Shown here: positions 1-12,639 of the stretch, one piece after another | How the letters are laid out: every line of letters starts with the position of its first letter | Numbering within the stretch: the first letter of the stretch is position 1 | From: Apiospora phragmitis | Lineage: Eukaryota; Ascomycota; Sordariomycetes; Amphisphaeriales; Apiosporaceae | DNA length: 64,000 nucleotides | Direction: 5' to 3' | Assembly: GCA_038363925.1 (NCBI GenBank) | Contig: JAQQWL010000011.1 | Span: forward strand, 5,580,001-5,644,000 | Program-made: the position numbers and the translations under genes | Notes under the pieces: generated by a model | The model's input: the letters and a program-made list of their open reading frames with translations, nothing else | Database searches by the model: none | Told to the model about the DNA's origin: nothing

Positions 1-2281
1 GGGATGTGGGAGTTTCTGACGCACCTGTAACATGCAGGAACCTGCCATGAAGTTTCCTCTGCGACGGTTTGATTTGTGGTTGGCTTTCACCGGCGTCGAA
101 CTTTAGAACAGCCTGCTGCTCCGTCGGGGCTGGAAGTACAGGGGCAGCGGGCAAAAGCTCTATTGCGACCAGGAGCAGCAGCACCCAATTCCGCGACGGC
201 GTCTGGAACATGGTGAAGAGCTGCTCGTAGATTGCTTGCTTCTCACGAACTTGCAGGAGAAGCAGATGGGTTGCATTGGAATATTCAGGTCCGACCTCTC
301 AAGAACAGGCGCCAATATATGTGTCGAGTCGTGTAGTGGAACCTGAGTGCATCGTAGGAAGTAATACGCGGGACTCGGTTCCCTGCCGAAGATGTATTCA
401 AACTTTTTTTTTTTATACCTTTCGTCGTTTGCTACTGTACTGCTTATTTTTAGTTTCTGGCTGATAATGGGCAAGCTTTGAGGCCAGCCCAGTAAAACCA
501 GCTGAAAGGTGCGTCTTGGCGCCAGCTGAATTGTGACGACAGCCTAGAAAGCAGTGACGGAGCTGGCTGGTGCACGTAGGGTCTTCTGGGCTTCTGGTAG
601 GGTCCCCTCGGCCGTGTCGGCTCGGGCTTTTGCTGCAAGATCCGATTTGCGTAACCAGGCCTAACCCAGGTAGTGATGGCCAAAAGGGAAACTGAGCGAG
701 TTCCAAAAATCGATCAAAGAGCAACCATTATCCTTCGTTCTCTGAAGCACAACTTCGGGGCTTTTAAGAGGAGAAGCATTCCGGGGCAGTAGTTTTGTAG
801 TATCCTATCCCAGACAGAACCCTTGACAAGCCCAAAGTCAATCCAGAGGTCTAGGCAGCTTGTAAGCCTAGCTGCAGCGAATGAGGATTTAGTATAGTCA
901 CACGTGTAGACACAGGATCACCACAAGTTGGCACCATTTGACCAGATCAACACACGCACCTCTCGATGCTTATGCTCGTAAATGTCTCACGCGACCACGA
1001 GAGTGAGGCACACCAACCCACTGCATGACTTTCGTGGCTGGCAGTCCTTGGCCGTTGAAGGCCTAAGATGATGATATACACAACACTTAAGCCATTCAGC
1101 TTGGCTCGTCACGCAATACAGTATCTGATCTCGATTTGCACGCACAATAGGGGCTCCAGCCCAGACGATGGTAGTGTGCGGCTAGAACCGGAGCGTTCCG
1201 CTTGCATACCTTACATTTCGATACTCCCAGTGGAAAATTCCAGATATGGGAAGCAAGACAAAAACATCCGATATCCCGGCGTGAATTGGTACATACTAGT
1301 CGTGACAGTTCATTTCAGTATTTTTAATCTTCAGCATTCAAGCATACCTGGCAGGCTATCGAAAATGACAACAGTCAATATAATCGGTATTTCTAGGTAG
1401 GTAGGTAGGAACCGCAGCTGACATTGCTTTGTACCTTCCGTGACGTCATCTAGGGCGCTGGTCCTGTCTTGAATTCTGCCAAGCCCGAGATCTTCTTTTA
1501 CCTTACTAACCGAGCCATGTGTCTTGTGTACGCATGTAGGGGTGGCCTATCGAAGGAGACAGACGTAGCGATTTGAGTCGAGGACCATGAGATGAGGCTG
1601 GTTGATCTATCAGCTGCTGAATCCTGAATGGTTGGTCTTCGTAACAAATCCGACTTCTATGTAAAAGCCTGAGTGGGAGGTTGAAGAAAGAGGGCTGAGG
1701 GCTGTCAAGCTTATGGCGCTTTGACCACTGTTTGGAACAGAGTGGGAAATTGCTGCAAGAATAAAACCAAGAGTCCAAAGCCTGGAAATTTTCTCGTTTT
1801 TCTTCTTCTTCACATTCAAACGCACTGTCGGTTTCGACTTGTCTTGCAGACATGCCAAAACTTTTGGCTTAGTGTCTCATGGCTCAATCAATGTGCTAGA
1901 TCATCTTCAAAGCCGCTCGTTTGAGGGAATCCGATTTTACTCTCCGTATCGGCTTTCCATGGTTTTTCGTGGCTACATGCTGACAGCAAACTTGAGCTAA
2001 TGTTGCAAGCATATTGTCGATTGTGCTTCTCGCCACGAGGGGATCAACATCATTGTAGAGACGACCTGTAATTGAGGTGCTAGGGTCGCTCACTCTTTCC
2101 GGCCATGGGACCGGAGGCTTGAACTTGCGTAAATAAAACCTGTGAAGACGTGCTTTATCTATAAACCAACTCCTTGTATGCCGAGAGGAACAAAACACGT
2201 ATATTTTCCATGGATGGTCACACTACCCCGACCTGGGCCCTCGAGGACCCGTGTTGCCTATGATGTATTCTGTCTTCCACC
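1..2281. other. intergenic DNA, no gene recognised
   Basis: Only short overlapping reading frames occur here, on both strands, and none has a recognisable domain, a plausible codon pattern or splice-compatible neighbours. A short tandem TAGG array lies at 1394-1409. Part of the interval just below 2282 is presumably the 3' flank of the minus-strand phosphatase gene. Confidence 0.5.
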
Positions 2282-3073
2282 TTAATCGAGAGTTTCTGCC
2301 TGACCATGGTCAATCTCCCTGAGCCGGAAATCCTGGCTTGAAGCATCGTCGACAAACTCGTACATTTTGTACTCGACATTTTTGTACTTCTGCCCCTTTG
2401 CGACCCTTTGCAAGAAGCCCGAGTGCGTCACTATAACGATATGCGTCTCTGGGCGGTGAAACAACCATTCGCGCGCAAAGCGTGCTCGCTTCTGCAGTGC
2501 TTCCTCAGACGGAAAATATAACCCTGTCTTGGCCGGATACACAGGATCGAGTTGGGAGAAGTCCAGAGACGGCCATTCTTTTCTCTATCACAGCTACCTC
2601 GGTACAAATATCGCACGGGTTGCCTGTTGTTTCCTGCTTCTCTGTCAGCGAGGACTGCGCGCGAAATCGAGGAGACAGCGCACGCACCTGCCACTCAGCA
2701 CGAAGCAGCACCGGCACGCCTTCATCGCTCAGCCACTTCAGACCGTGATGGTATGTCTGTAGTGTGCGCTTCGCCGGGCTCACGATGATAAGGGTGCTCT
2801 CCTTCTCAAAGGAATATCGACTCCTCAAATCCTGTTCGAGGTATTCGCATTGGAGCACCCCTTTCTCAGTCAACTCGGGGTCAGGTATGGACCAGTCATG
2901 TATGTGCGAGTCAGCCAATGGCGGTCAACAAAAGGGTTGCACGAGGGGGGCACTTATTGCCAACATCTGCGCAGTATCAGCATTTCTGGACGAGCGGCTT
3001 TGTCCTCTTCCAATTTGGAGAACCCACTATGCGTTGCCTCTCCATGGCGGATTAGTATAACATGAGGCGCCAT
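2282..3073 (-). CDS. histidine-phosphatase superfamily (phosphoglycerate-mutase-like) protein, frame broken
   Basis: Branch-1 histidine phosphatase that would hydrolyse a phosphoester through a phosphohistidine; the substrate is unknown and the cell location is probably cytosol. The start ATG at 3073 gives MAPHVILIRHGEATH, which carries the RHGE catalytic signature. Downstream come IPDPELTEKG, the SPAKRTLQT segment and, near the C-terminus, VIVTHSGFL with the second catalytic His. One intron is clear, 2687-2634 (GTGCGT to GCAG), joining EWQ to ETTGNPCD. Another is likely at 3027-2967 (branch GCTGAT, end GCAG), but the junction from there into the IPDPELT exon is not resolved by any canonical splice. 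Reading also needs removal of one A in the A4 run (plus-strand T4 at 2579-2582), after which EWPSLDF and YPAKTGLYFPSEEA follow in frame. I take it for a real gene with a sequence error; a pseudogene is possible. Confidence 0.75.
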
Positions 3074-3677
3074 GTCTAAGTTTGAGTACTTATTTTATCG
3101 GGGGTAGATTGAAATGTTTGGGGGGAGTAAGGAGAGGGTTGATGTTTTTTATTTTTGGGATCGTTCCACAATCAATCTAGTAATCTAGAATGGATGAGTC
3201 GAAACTACTACCTCGACGGAAACCCGTGGATACCCGGGGCTCGCAATAGATCCTGGAACTATTATTATTGACGCAGGTTATTGTATATAATACGGCAGGT
3301 ACTATGGATGTGAGAACTCTACAATCTCCATCAGTTAGTTGGCACCTCTGGACCTACCGACTTCGCAGCCTGAGAAAGTCGCCATGCGATGAGTGAACTG
3401 ATGCTTTCTTCGCCAGGCTCTGCGCATTCGCCTCAGGCTTAGCACGCCTACCCAACCGTTTTGGAGATTCCACGAGCACAGTCATGGAATATGGATCAAC
3501 ACCAGGATTGGTTGGCTGGCGGAACCTTGTCCTTAGACCTACTGTAAAGCAAGCGCCGACTTCCGAACTCCGCCGAATCAGTCTGCACTGGGGACTTCTT
3601 ACCAATCGACAACAATCCGCCCTTCCAAGCCTCTAGACACCCTCTTTTTTCACCAACTCCCATGTTTCACAGAGATC
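3074..3677. other. divergent intergenic region between phosphatase and STK19 genes
   Basis: The two flanking genes point away from each other, so this interval should hold both promoters. I see no coding sequence. The stretch at about 3080-3310 is AT-richer than its surroundings and contains TATATAA-like sequence near 3287. Confidence 0.5.
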
Positions 3678-4870
3678 ATGAGTTTGCGGTCGATACTGGG
3701 GCGTTCTAGCCGGGTTAAAAAGGCGTCCTCCAAAGGCGCAGGTGCAGGCGCAAAGCGGGCTTCTCCCAGTAAGAGAAGATCAGCATCCTCGCAACCTGTG
3801 GGCGGCGATGAATACGAGGAAGATGATTTCTTCGATGATAAACTTGATGACTGCGGGCTGGTCAAGGCCTTGGCGATTGATATGAATCTTCGCGACACTG
3901 CCCAAGCTATTCGGTACATCCGTTCGCATATGTTCACGCCCATGCCACAGCAGGCCGGGGGTATGAATTCGACCAGGATTGCCGAGGTGCTCAACTATCG
4001 CACGAACCTGCCTCCTATAGTGACCATATCCCACATACAGACCTTGTTGTCTTCTCCAAGCGCCGTTGAGCGCGAGATCGCCCAACTGGCACAATCTGGC
4101 TTTATACGCAAGATTGTCGTCGCAAGACGTGGCGACATTGGCGAGACACTAATCTTGTCTTCAGACCTTGACACGCTCATAGACAGCGTATCGATCTTAC
4201 CAGCAACAACCAAGGAAAATTTCAAGGCCTACCTCAAGAATACCCTAGTACGCAATGTGTCCACGGGTCGGCATTATCTGAGCATGATGTGGATAGCCTG
4301 TTCCGAGCTGGATTCCTGACGGCGCATCACGCGGGCTTCGTAACGCATTCGTCGTTGTCAAATACCGTGAACACGTTCTCGCGCCCCGAGGACCGGACAT
4401 CACTCCTCTCACTGGAAACAGTATCGCGACAGCCCACAGGCTCACTAGGCGCGGTGGGCGGGGCCGGCGCCGTCTACGCGGCCGGAGGCAGCGGGGGAGG
4501 TCCTGGCCCATTATCGCTTCCCGCCAATGTAACCGAACTCCGGCTAGCAATCCCGGGGAACGGCGCGTTCTTAAAGTTAGTGTCGTCGGCTTTGGAGCAT
4601 TTCGTCACACTGCTCGGTAAATCTCGGTACCGGGAAGCGCCGGAGGGTTTATTGAGGGACCGCTGGGATGGCGCGATCGCTAGGGACGAGGTCCGCCGCG
4701 CGGCCAAGCGTTCGCGCGGGGAGTTTGCAGGCATCCTGCCGGGCCACACGAGGAAATGGAAACAGTTTTACGGTCTGTCGTTTGACTGGGTGCTTCAAGA
4801 GGCGGTTGGTTCAGGGCTTGTCGAAGTTTTTGAAACGAGAAGTGTCGATCGCGGAATTCGTGCCTTGTGA
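3678..4870 (+). CDS. STK19: STK19-family protein (winged-helix), one-base frame break
   Basis: Homologue of human STK19. Despite its name, recent work describes that protein as a nuclear winged-helix DNA-binding factor in transcription-coupled repair rather than a kinase. The first part (from ATG 3678, GATCATGAG context) has a basic Ser/Lys/Arg-rich tail, an acidic EYEEDDFFDD patch, then folded sequence ending AYLKNT near 4244. The second part runs in another frame from about SALSEHDVDSLFRAGFLTAHH through RPEDRTSLLSLE, IPGNGAFLKLV, KSRYREAPEGLLR and LPGHTRKWKQFYGLSFDWVL to a TGA at 4868-4870. Adding one C to the CCC at 4243-4245 joins them as KNTPSTQCVHGSALS. No intron of credible length fixes the frame, since the best GT-AG pair in phase would be 35 nt. 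The repaired length is about 397 residues. Family assignment is from recognised motifs, not a search. Confidence 0.8.
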
Positions 4871-7800
4871 TAATGCAGGGTTGGAACGCCGTTAGTGATA
4901 CACATGGTATCTTTGAGACAGTGATTGGACTCGGAAGTGATATACGATGACCCCAAAACATCCGACTTTGACAGCGGCCGGCCGCAGCTGAGCTCGAACT
5001 CTTGGTGCATAAACCGGCATCTCGTAGTTCCCACTCAAAGCAAGCAGCCGTAAGAGTTCATCCTAACGTGTTGATCGTATTGCAAAAATTGGGCCACCCC
5101 GAACCTCGGGCATCCACGTTGCACAGCCGTACTTGTTCAAGCCGGGCAGAGAAGCACCTCGGTAACCGGTACCTGGCCAGTTTTCTTGCTCGAGGATCGC
5201 TGTTTTGGAACGATTCAGGAACGATTCAGGGACGGAGAACGGAGGCTGGGAGATGCAACAATTCAACCCTGTTATCAACCTGGCGTCGGTCACTTTATTC
5301 CGACTGGTTGAAGAAATGCTGTCAGACTAGGGCGCAGTAAAAGAAAAACGGAGATTATCTTGGCCAATATAGCTTATAATACCGAGGCATATTGAAGGGA
5401 TAAGTACGCCTTGACCTCGACGTACTCTATGCATACAATTATGTATGCCCCCTATTACCAGCTACAGGCCGTACAGTACGGAGTAGGTACGGCTTCTATA
5501 CCAAATTGAATGACCTGATGACGAGAGATGCAACAATAAAAGTCATTACCTAGATCGCATCACAAACGGGATTGTCGCTTTGACTTTACTGCACGACCCG
5601 TAGTTGGCAATCGAGGGGATACCTTTGCTTTTGAGGCAACTTACATCGGGCTACATGTGTAGCCCGGTCTTGCGGCTCGGCGGAGTTCTGGGCTTTCCTC
5701 TCCCGCTGCGATCTGTCGTCGGTCAGTCGCGAAGGAAAAGGAAACCGTTATGTATCAGCCAGAGTTTGAGCTACTCTTAGGGTAGACTGTCGGTCCCCGT
5801 TCAGGCCTAGCTGCTCTGTGTGTGTGTGTGCCCTTAAAACAGGTATGAAGTGTGAACTGTGTAATGCAAAACATGAGTAAAAGGGGCGTTCGCCGGGTGC
5901 CTACATGGTTTGACCATGTCCTTAGAAGTAAGTTGATATGCATTACATAGTCGTACTCTCTGCGGTTGTTTCTTGCAGGGTTTCGTGGAACCCTAGTGCG
6001 GCTGTCATCTCATCTTGGCGTTGTAGGGAGAGGTTCATGTTCGTTCCGTGTCGGAGTCTAGTAGGTCTACGAATATATCAGTGCTCAACTAGTCGTGAGA
6101 TCGCAGCATCACAGACTACTTTCTCGTGTGCGCTGTGGCCGGTAGGTAGGGGCTTGCAGGGAAAATACCAGCTTCTCCTGTGGCAATTGGATCTTGGTTC
6201 TGGCGATGCGAGAAACCCACTGCAACAGACGTGCCACTCCGTACTGGAGTAGCCTGGTAGCCTAAGCACATGCACGCACGGAGCAGGCGCCTGCTGGTTG
6301 TTCGACCAACACCAACAAAACCAGGGGACACAGTTGGGGCCAGGAAAGCAGCGTGGGGCGTCGTCCAGACGTCTGCACCTTCGAAGAGAAATGTTGTCTC
6401 TCTCTCTCTCTCTCTCTCTCTCTTGCGCGCTCTTTCTGCCTTTTTGCCTTCGTACCTACCTGCAGCAGGTTGCTTGCTTGCTTGGCTTGGCTCGAACCAC
6501 CCTTTACTCAGCTTTGGGGGTCCAATAGGGTATAGGATAGTTCAGGAACCGTTGGGATTGGCGAAGAGCTCTAAGCGGACTATACTCTATCGGCTATAGT
6601 GTTGGTAAGCTAGACCACTTATGCACGACGTGCCATCTCAATGCGGATAGGAATGGTCTGTGATGCGGAAATTACACTTCACAAGTGCGATGATAAACGC
6701 GCCGGCGAAAGAGAGGCGATGGGCCGAACAGAGATCTACATACGTTGTAATATCTCGCGATCGAACGAGACTACTGAACGGGTAGGTGCCTAGAATGACA
6801 GCAACTTTTGCGCGTGGCGAGCGATCCAGGTAGTGTAGATGATCAACGAGCTGGTATGTCTAACCTCGGCTTTTGGAGGATATTTACCCTATGAGGGGCT
6901 GACTCGAAGGAACTGAAAGAAGTAGATACATACTTCCTAACCTACTTCTTGATATCACGTCCACCAGATCAATGTGAATGTAATATAGAAAAGTGGCCCC
7001 TGGGTTATTGGCCTTGTAGGAGGGTGTGCCCCGAGAAAGTAGAAATCGGCATCATCCTTACATCTTTAGAGGTGAAGAACTGAAGCTGCTACTGCAACTC
7101 CCCTTCTCTGCAGGAAGATAAGTGCGATGCCACCCAAGATCAATCAACATACGACACCCGATAGTCGTACATATATGTAGGAGCGGCATGGCAACGTGGT
7201 TCAGCGGCGGGCCTTCATATTATCTCGCAATTACGACACGATGTCATGTACGGAGTACACACATACTTTTTCCCACTGCCAAGTGAAGCCGGCCAGGGAT
7301 GAGAGGGTGGCCAATTACACTCGGATGTGCCACCGACAGAGGTGCTCTACGAAACCTCCCGCGGGGGAAAGTGGTGAACAGTGCTGGAAGACACGGGACA
7401 ACGGCAATTGACTGTAATGCACTGCATGTAGTGTGTATGTGTCTGTAGTCCAAATGAATCTGTGTACATGCCACAAACGTGTGTGTTGGAACAATATCTC
7501 AGTCGACTGCGACCTCCTCCACGCCTGCCCACTTCCTGATTACTTACATGGCGCAAGGACGACGGGACGGTGTTAGGCCTTGCATTTCATCGACATAGCC
7601 TAAGTAGCTAGCACGTAGATACAGGCCTCTTAGGGTACCATCCATTGCAGCTACCTACCATGCTCAACATGCCCCTTGCAGCCATGCTACCTCGTACTCC
7701 ATATAACAAGGTGCGTTAGGTAGGTACACCCAAGACCAGATGAGTGATGAGTGAGCAGTCTTAGGTAGCCAATTGATTTAGGCGTTCTTCGACTTTGTGA

Positions 7801-9720
7801 CAAGCCTGCGAGTGACAGGGAAGGGGGATTGAACAGCAACAGGGGTGCTTCCTGTGAACCGTTGTGGTGATATGACCCTCCTCGGTCACTATCTCAAATT
7901 GATTTGCCCGAATGGGGCATAGCCATCGTCGCATCCTGGACGGAGGTAGGCACTAGGCAAGGGAACAAGTTCGAACCAGTCGAGCCTGCATCAAGGGGGG
8001 GCGGAAAACGAGCGTGGGCTTGTTCATTTGCAGAGAAGAGAGAGCTTGAGGGGAAATGGCATGGCATGGCATGGTTGCTTGCTTCTATTGGTGTTTCTAC
8101 TGGTCATGAATTGCACACACACTCTCTCCTGATCAATATCTCTCCCTCCCTCTTTTTCGATCCCTTCTCGCCCTCCGCGCCAGTCAAGGTTATGTCGTGA
8201 ACGTCGTGTCTTGCTTTTCGTTCCATACATAGTAAGCCGACAGACAGTGTCTCTCTTTCTTTTTTTTTTTTTTTTACCTTGGCGGCCCATCACCTATATA
8301 CGGTCCTTGTTGGTTTTTTCCCCCTGCTTCCTTTCTTGGCTTCGACGGCAGACTTGGACCTGAACTAGAAACTTGGACTCGACTTCGACTTCGACCTGGG
8401 ACTTGGACTGGGCGATAGATACCATCCGATCCAGTAACCCGGTGGCTGCCTTGCTGGAACTCTTCAGACCCCTACGTCGCTCCCCAACCGACACCGCAAT
8501 ACGGCCTCAACTCTTTGTGGAATCTGGACCCATTTACTTGCGCGCTCAATCTCCTTAGCACCCTCTAATACAGTCTCTCGCTCCGTCCCGCAAGCCTCTT
8601 GCACAACAAGCTGGACAGCCAGCCAGCCAGATCATAATCGCAACGCGCCCACGCCCACGCCCCATCTTCTGACTTTCCTTTGACTTTCACCAGGACGACC
8701 AATCCCCCGAGGCCCGCCGCCTAACGCCCACCGCCCATCGCCCAACGCAGCTGCATTCGTTGCCACGCTGCATCTGGCCTTTGATTTGCTAGTATCGCCT
8801 GGAGATTGGTCTCTATTTCACGGCATACCCACTCACATCCCGGACAACTCATCTCGACAGGGGTCAAACACCGGCGCCTTCGCCTTTCGCTTTTGCAATC
8901 GCCTCGTTTATCTGGCACACCAAAAACACTCTGCGATAGAGAAAGGCAATTTATCGAGATTCGTCACTCAGACATCCCGCTGGCTTGTTTCGCTATAAGC
9001 AAGAAGTTGGTCGGAAAAAGCAAAGAAAAAGCAACTGGCGAATCAGAGACGGACGCCGATTCGTTTCCGATCTTTAGACATTGCGGGCTCAGTCAATTAA
9101 AGCTGTCAGGGTCCTCTGTCAGCTCCCACACCACCCCTCGTTGCGCCTGGTAGGCTTTTGTACGTCATGCGATCTTCTATTCTCTAAAGTTGTATACAGG
9201 CACTTGATTTGCAAACCAGTCCAAGTATGGACACCAGCTCAACAGAGCCCTTGCCAGTCCGAGTCGAGGACATGCGCAGCTAACATAACATCACAGTTAA
9301 TCCTCAGCTTGTGCGACATTGCAAGTGCTGAGATAATCACCCAAGCGTTAAGCGGTCACACCACGGCCAGCCTCACCGATAACCACATATATTCCATAAT
9401 TATCTCAACTGTCCCTCCACCGGTCACTCGCTTCTTTGTGGATCGGGGTTTGCTTCTGCATTGTCAACCTGCGTTAGTCAGCTTCGAAAAAGTTGTCATA
9501 CGTGATCCCGTCGCTATTTGGCCGCAGGAGTTGCTGTGCAGTGAAACCCCTACATGCTATTGTGCAGCAACGGGCTATATTAGCTACAGCTGTAGTTTGA
9601 GACTGATGGAGTACTAGTCTGTGTAAACCCAGCTTTATCAGACACTCAGGCCGCTGGCTTTTCTGTCGGTTTGCTTGGAGTTCAACCTCAAGTGCCTCGA
9701 CGTCAGCCCGAGATCAAACA
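4871..9720. other. 4.8 kb intergenic region, upstream of the kinesin gene
   Basis: No gene recognised. It contains microsatellites (TG at about 5818-5831, TC at 6397-6422), two exact copies of TACGGAGTA (5477, 7249), TAGGTAGG arrays (6141, 7717) and an ATGGC pentamer array near 8054-8073. From about 8100 to 9700 the plus strand is pyrimidine-rich, with a T-run near 8260-8274, as expected of a fungal promoter and long 5' leader for the kinesin. A 178-codon open frame at 9081-9617 has no domain and is rejected. Confidence 0.5.
6397..6422 (+). repeat. (TC)13 microsatellite
   Basis: Uninterrupted TC dinucleotide run in intergenic DNA. Confidence 0.95.
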
Positions 9721-12639
9721 ATGGCCACAATACCTAGGCCGTCGCGCCCGTCAGTCGGGCCGCCCACCTCGGCGCTCCCTGCATTACCTGTTCCCAAGAC
9801 GCGCAAGAGCACCGGGAACCTGCACGCAGCTACTAGGTCGCCGAGCACACCAAGGAGCGGCCTCCGCGCACCGTCATCAAATCTACCGCCACCCGCTCCT
9901 GCTCCAACTTCCGCCCTCCCGACCCCTAAAGGCGCAGCTACCCCTAATGGAAAGACGATACGTAAAACTGTTAGCATCAACTCGTTTCCACAACCTCCCA
10001 AGGGCGATTCGCGCATATCCAGTCTCCCGCCCAGCCCATTGTCTGGCGCAACAGGAAATTCGAGGAAAACAAGAATATCAACTGCGCCTAAGGTGAGCCA
10101 CGGAGTGCCCAGCCTACTGAACGGAGGCGGCGATAGCAAATCCGTCCTCAGTAGTAATAACGTCAGGAATTCCGATGGGCTTATTAGTATCGCTTCGCCC
10201 CCGCAGAGCCGCAGTTCCTCAGCCCAGGATTCTTATTCGACTTCGGCTACGACATATGATGATCCGACCGACCTTAGCTCGACTCCCACAAACGACAAAC
10301 GGACCTCTAAGAGTTTGGATGGTAAAGGCAACGTTATTGTTAGCGTGCGAGTGCGGCCGGATGCAGGTGCCAGTGATCAGGGACGGGTGGAGGGTGAATG
10401 GATGGTAGACGGCAGGAAGTCGCTCGTGTCCTATCGTGGCAAAGAAGGCGGTGACTACCACTACGATAATGTTTTTGCGACTCATGACGACAACAGCAGG
10501 GTCTATGACCATACAGCGAAGCGGCTAGTCCGAAGAGTTATGGAAGGCTACCACGGCACCGTGTTTGCCTATGGTATGACGGGTACGGGTAAAACATTCT
10601 CGATGCAAGGAACGGCCTCATCTCCGGGTGTTATTCCACTCGCCATCACCGATATTTTCTCCTACATTCGGGAAACGCCGTCGCGAGAGTTTCTGCTACG
10701 TGTCAGCTATCTCGAGATCTACAATGAAAAGATCCACGATCTTTTGAGTATGTCAACTGGCGGCGGAGTCGGAGGTGCAGGTGCACAAGAAGAAATCAAA
10801 CTACGGGAAGACAGCAAGCGTGGTGTCTATGCCACTCCTCTGAAGGAGGAAATCGTCCAGAGTCCGACACAACTCCTGCGAGTCATTGCCCGTGGTGATC
10901 AAGCTCGAAGGACAGCCAGCACACAATTCAACGCCAGGAGCTCGCGCAGTCACGCCGTTGTGCAGATCGTCGTCGAGAGTAGAGAGCGGATGCCAGCATC
11001 GGGAGCGGATAACAAACGCTCGGGCTTGGTCCCCGGCGGTGTCCGTGTCTCTACTCTCAGCTTGATTGATCTTGCTGGTTCCGAGAAGGCTGCCGAGACC
11101 AAGGAGCGCCGGCAAGAAGGAGGCCATATCAACAAGAGTCTGTTGACTTTAGGAAATGTTATCTCAAAACTGTCGGATGCTAAGAAGAAGGACGGCGCCC
11201 CCTTAGACACCAAGCATCTTCCTTACAGAGACAGCAAGTTAACGAGGTTGTTGCAAGGGGCGTTGTCGGGGAATTCCCTTGTCAGTATTCTCTGTACCAT
11301 TCAAATTGGCGCAGCTGGGAGTGCTGCTTCTTCGAATAGCCATACGGCAGAGACTATCAATACTCTGAAGTTTGCTGCTCGTGCAAAGAATAGCATTGTC
11401 AGCCATGCTAAGAAGGCCGAGGAAGCTCTGGGTGCTGGTGGTGAGGGCGGAGCTAGAGTCCTGCTCGAGCGGTACCAAATGGAGATCTTGGAACTTCGAT
11501 CCCAACTTGAAACACAGGTCAAGAACAAGCCTGCTGAGACGGTGGAAGAGGAAGAACCTATTAAAGAAGTGGTGGAGGAGCGCTTGCGCGAAAAGGAGGC
11601 CGAGGCAAGGCACGAGGAGCAGATGCTGGAGATGCAGCTTGCGCGTACGGCATTGAAAGAGCGGATCGATCATTTGAACAAGCTGATTTTGAGCTCCAAA
11701 TCCATTGGTGTCAATAGCAGCGGAGCCTACAGTGCGTTGGGTATACATCCCCGTTACTCGCAGTCTTCCTTGGCTCCATCTGTCCGGACCTCGATTGCTG
11801 CATCCTCCAAGAGCCACCCGATAATGGAGAGAACGAGCTCGATGAACTCTTCGTCGTCCACAATTGGCCGGCGATCAAATCTCCAGCGGCGATCGAATTC
11901 CGGTGAGCCATCAACCGAGGAAGACGACAGCTTTGGCGAGTACGGCGACGGCTTTGCTTCCCTGGCAGCCCAAAACCAAGCTTTGCAAAGCGATCTCGCC
12001 GACAAAAACCGGTACATAGCCACTCTCGAGAAACGGCTCCTTCATGCAAGAAGGGCTAGCTCGTCTCGCGCATCAGTTGGTTTCTCTGCGCCCAACAAGG
12101 GCATCATGGTTGGAGAAGACCACAGCGTTTCCGCTGCACTCAAGGAGAAGGATGCCGAGATTGCAGAACTCCGGGCGAGATTGGATGACAAGGACCGAAT
12201 GCTTGGTGCTCTGCGCAATGCAGCTCGCTCCAGGGATGCCGCTGAAGGGCTGGAGAAGGGGGCCCCCAAACCCGAGGTTCGCGAGGTTCGCGAGGGACGA
12301 ACTTCTCTACTGTATGAGCAGGCAGCTAGTCCTCCACCGTCCGGGGCGCTACCAGACCCGCCCATGGCCGGGCGAAAGAGCGCCTCGCCTACTAACGAGC
12401 GCAAGAGGCCCAAATCAGTTGACGAGATGAGCCGCATCCTAGACGAAATGATCCAGGAGAAGGTGGAAAGCGGCCACGTCGTTAGAGGTATGCGAGGCAG
12501 CGTCCGTATCGCTAGCGATGGCCGAAAGATACACGTGCCGGCGGCAGCGCCGGAAGCGGCTACGGTCAACGCCGAGCCAAATCGGGAGAGCCCAACAGTT
12601 CCCAGGAGCCTCAGGAGGTTGGTTCCTCTTGAGGCGTGA
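9721..12639 (+). CDS. kipA: kinesin-7 family motor (KipA/Kip2-like)
   Basis: Plus-end-directed microtubule motor. The Aspergillus KipA and yeast Kip2 relatives deliver polarity and plus-end factors to hyphal tips. The single 972-residue exon starts at ATG 9721 (AACAATGGC context). Residues 1-200 are a Pro/Ser/Thr/Arg-rich disordered tail. The motor domain spans about 204-560, with VSVRVRPD, P-loop GMTGTGKT (about 285-292), YLEIYNEKIHDLL, switch I NARSSRSH (about 404-411), switch II DLAGSEKA (about 450) and HLPYRDSKLTRLLQ. After it come coiled-coil segments (about 580-660 and 750-850) and a Ser-rich linker with RRSNSGEPSTEEDD. The N-terminal extension ahead of the motor and total length slightly above A. 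nidulans KipA fit kinesin-7. The frame is intact, unlike several neighbours. Other kinesin-7/CENP-E-like assignments cannot be fully excluded. Confidence 0.92.
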   Translation: MATIPRPSRPSVGPPTSALPALPVPKTRKSTGNLHAATRSPSTPRSGLRAPSSNLPPPAPAPTSALPTPKGAATPNGKTIRKTVSINSFPQPPKGDSRISSLPPSPLSGATGNSRKTRISTAPKVSHGVPSLLNGGGDSKSVLSSNNVRNSDGLISIASPPQSRSSSAQDSYSTSATTYDDPTDLSSTPTNDKRTSKSLDGKGNVIVSVRVRPDAGASDQGRVEGEWMVDGRKSLVSYRGKEGGDYHYDNVFATHDDNSRVYDHTAKRLVRRVMEGYHGTVFAYGMTGTGKTFSMQGTASSPGVIPLAITDIFSYIRETPSREFLLRVSYLEIYNEKIHDLLSMSTGGGVGGAGAQEEIKLREDSKRGVYATPLKEEIVQSPTQLLRVIARGDQARRTASTQFNARSSRSHAVVQIVVESRERMPASGADNKRSGLVPGGVRVSTLSLIDLAGSEKAAETKERRQEGGHINKSLLTLGNVISKLSDAKKKDGAPLDTKHLPYRDSKLTRLLQGALSGNSLVSILCTIQIGAAGSAASSNSHTAETINTLKFAARAKNSIVSHAKKAEEALGAGGEGGARVLLERYQMEILELRSQLETQVKNKPAETVEEEEPIKEVVEERLREKEAEARHEEQMLEMQLARTALKERIDHLNKLILSSKSIGVNSSGAYSALGIHPRYSQSSLAPSVRTSIAASSKSHPIMERTSSMNSSSSTIGRRSNLQRRSNSGEPSTEEDDSFGEYGDGFASLAAQNQALQSDLADKNRYIATLEKRLLHARRASSSRASVGFSAPNKGIMVGEDHSVSAALKEKDAEIAELRARLDDKDRMLGALRNAARSRDAAEGLEKGAPKPEVREVREGRTSLLYEQAASPPPSGALPDPPMAGRKSASPTNERKRPKSVDEMSRILDEMIQEKVESGHVVRGMRGSVRIASDGRKIHVPAAAPEAATVNAEPNRESPTVPRSLRRLVPLEA

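Noticed and set aside
4248..4282. 35-nt intron in the STK19 gene to explain its frame change
   Set aside because: Too short for fungal splicing, and it removes residues that fit the family better when kept; a missing C explains the data.
9081..9617. 178-codon open frame before the kinesin
   Set aside because: No family features; lies in the pyrimidine-rich leader of the kinesin gene.
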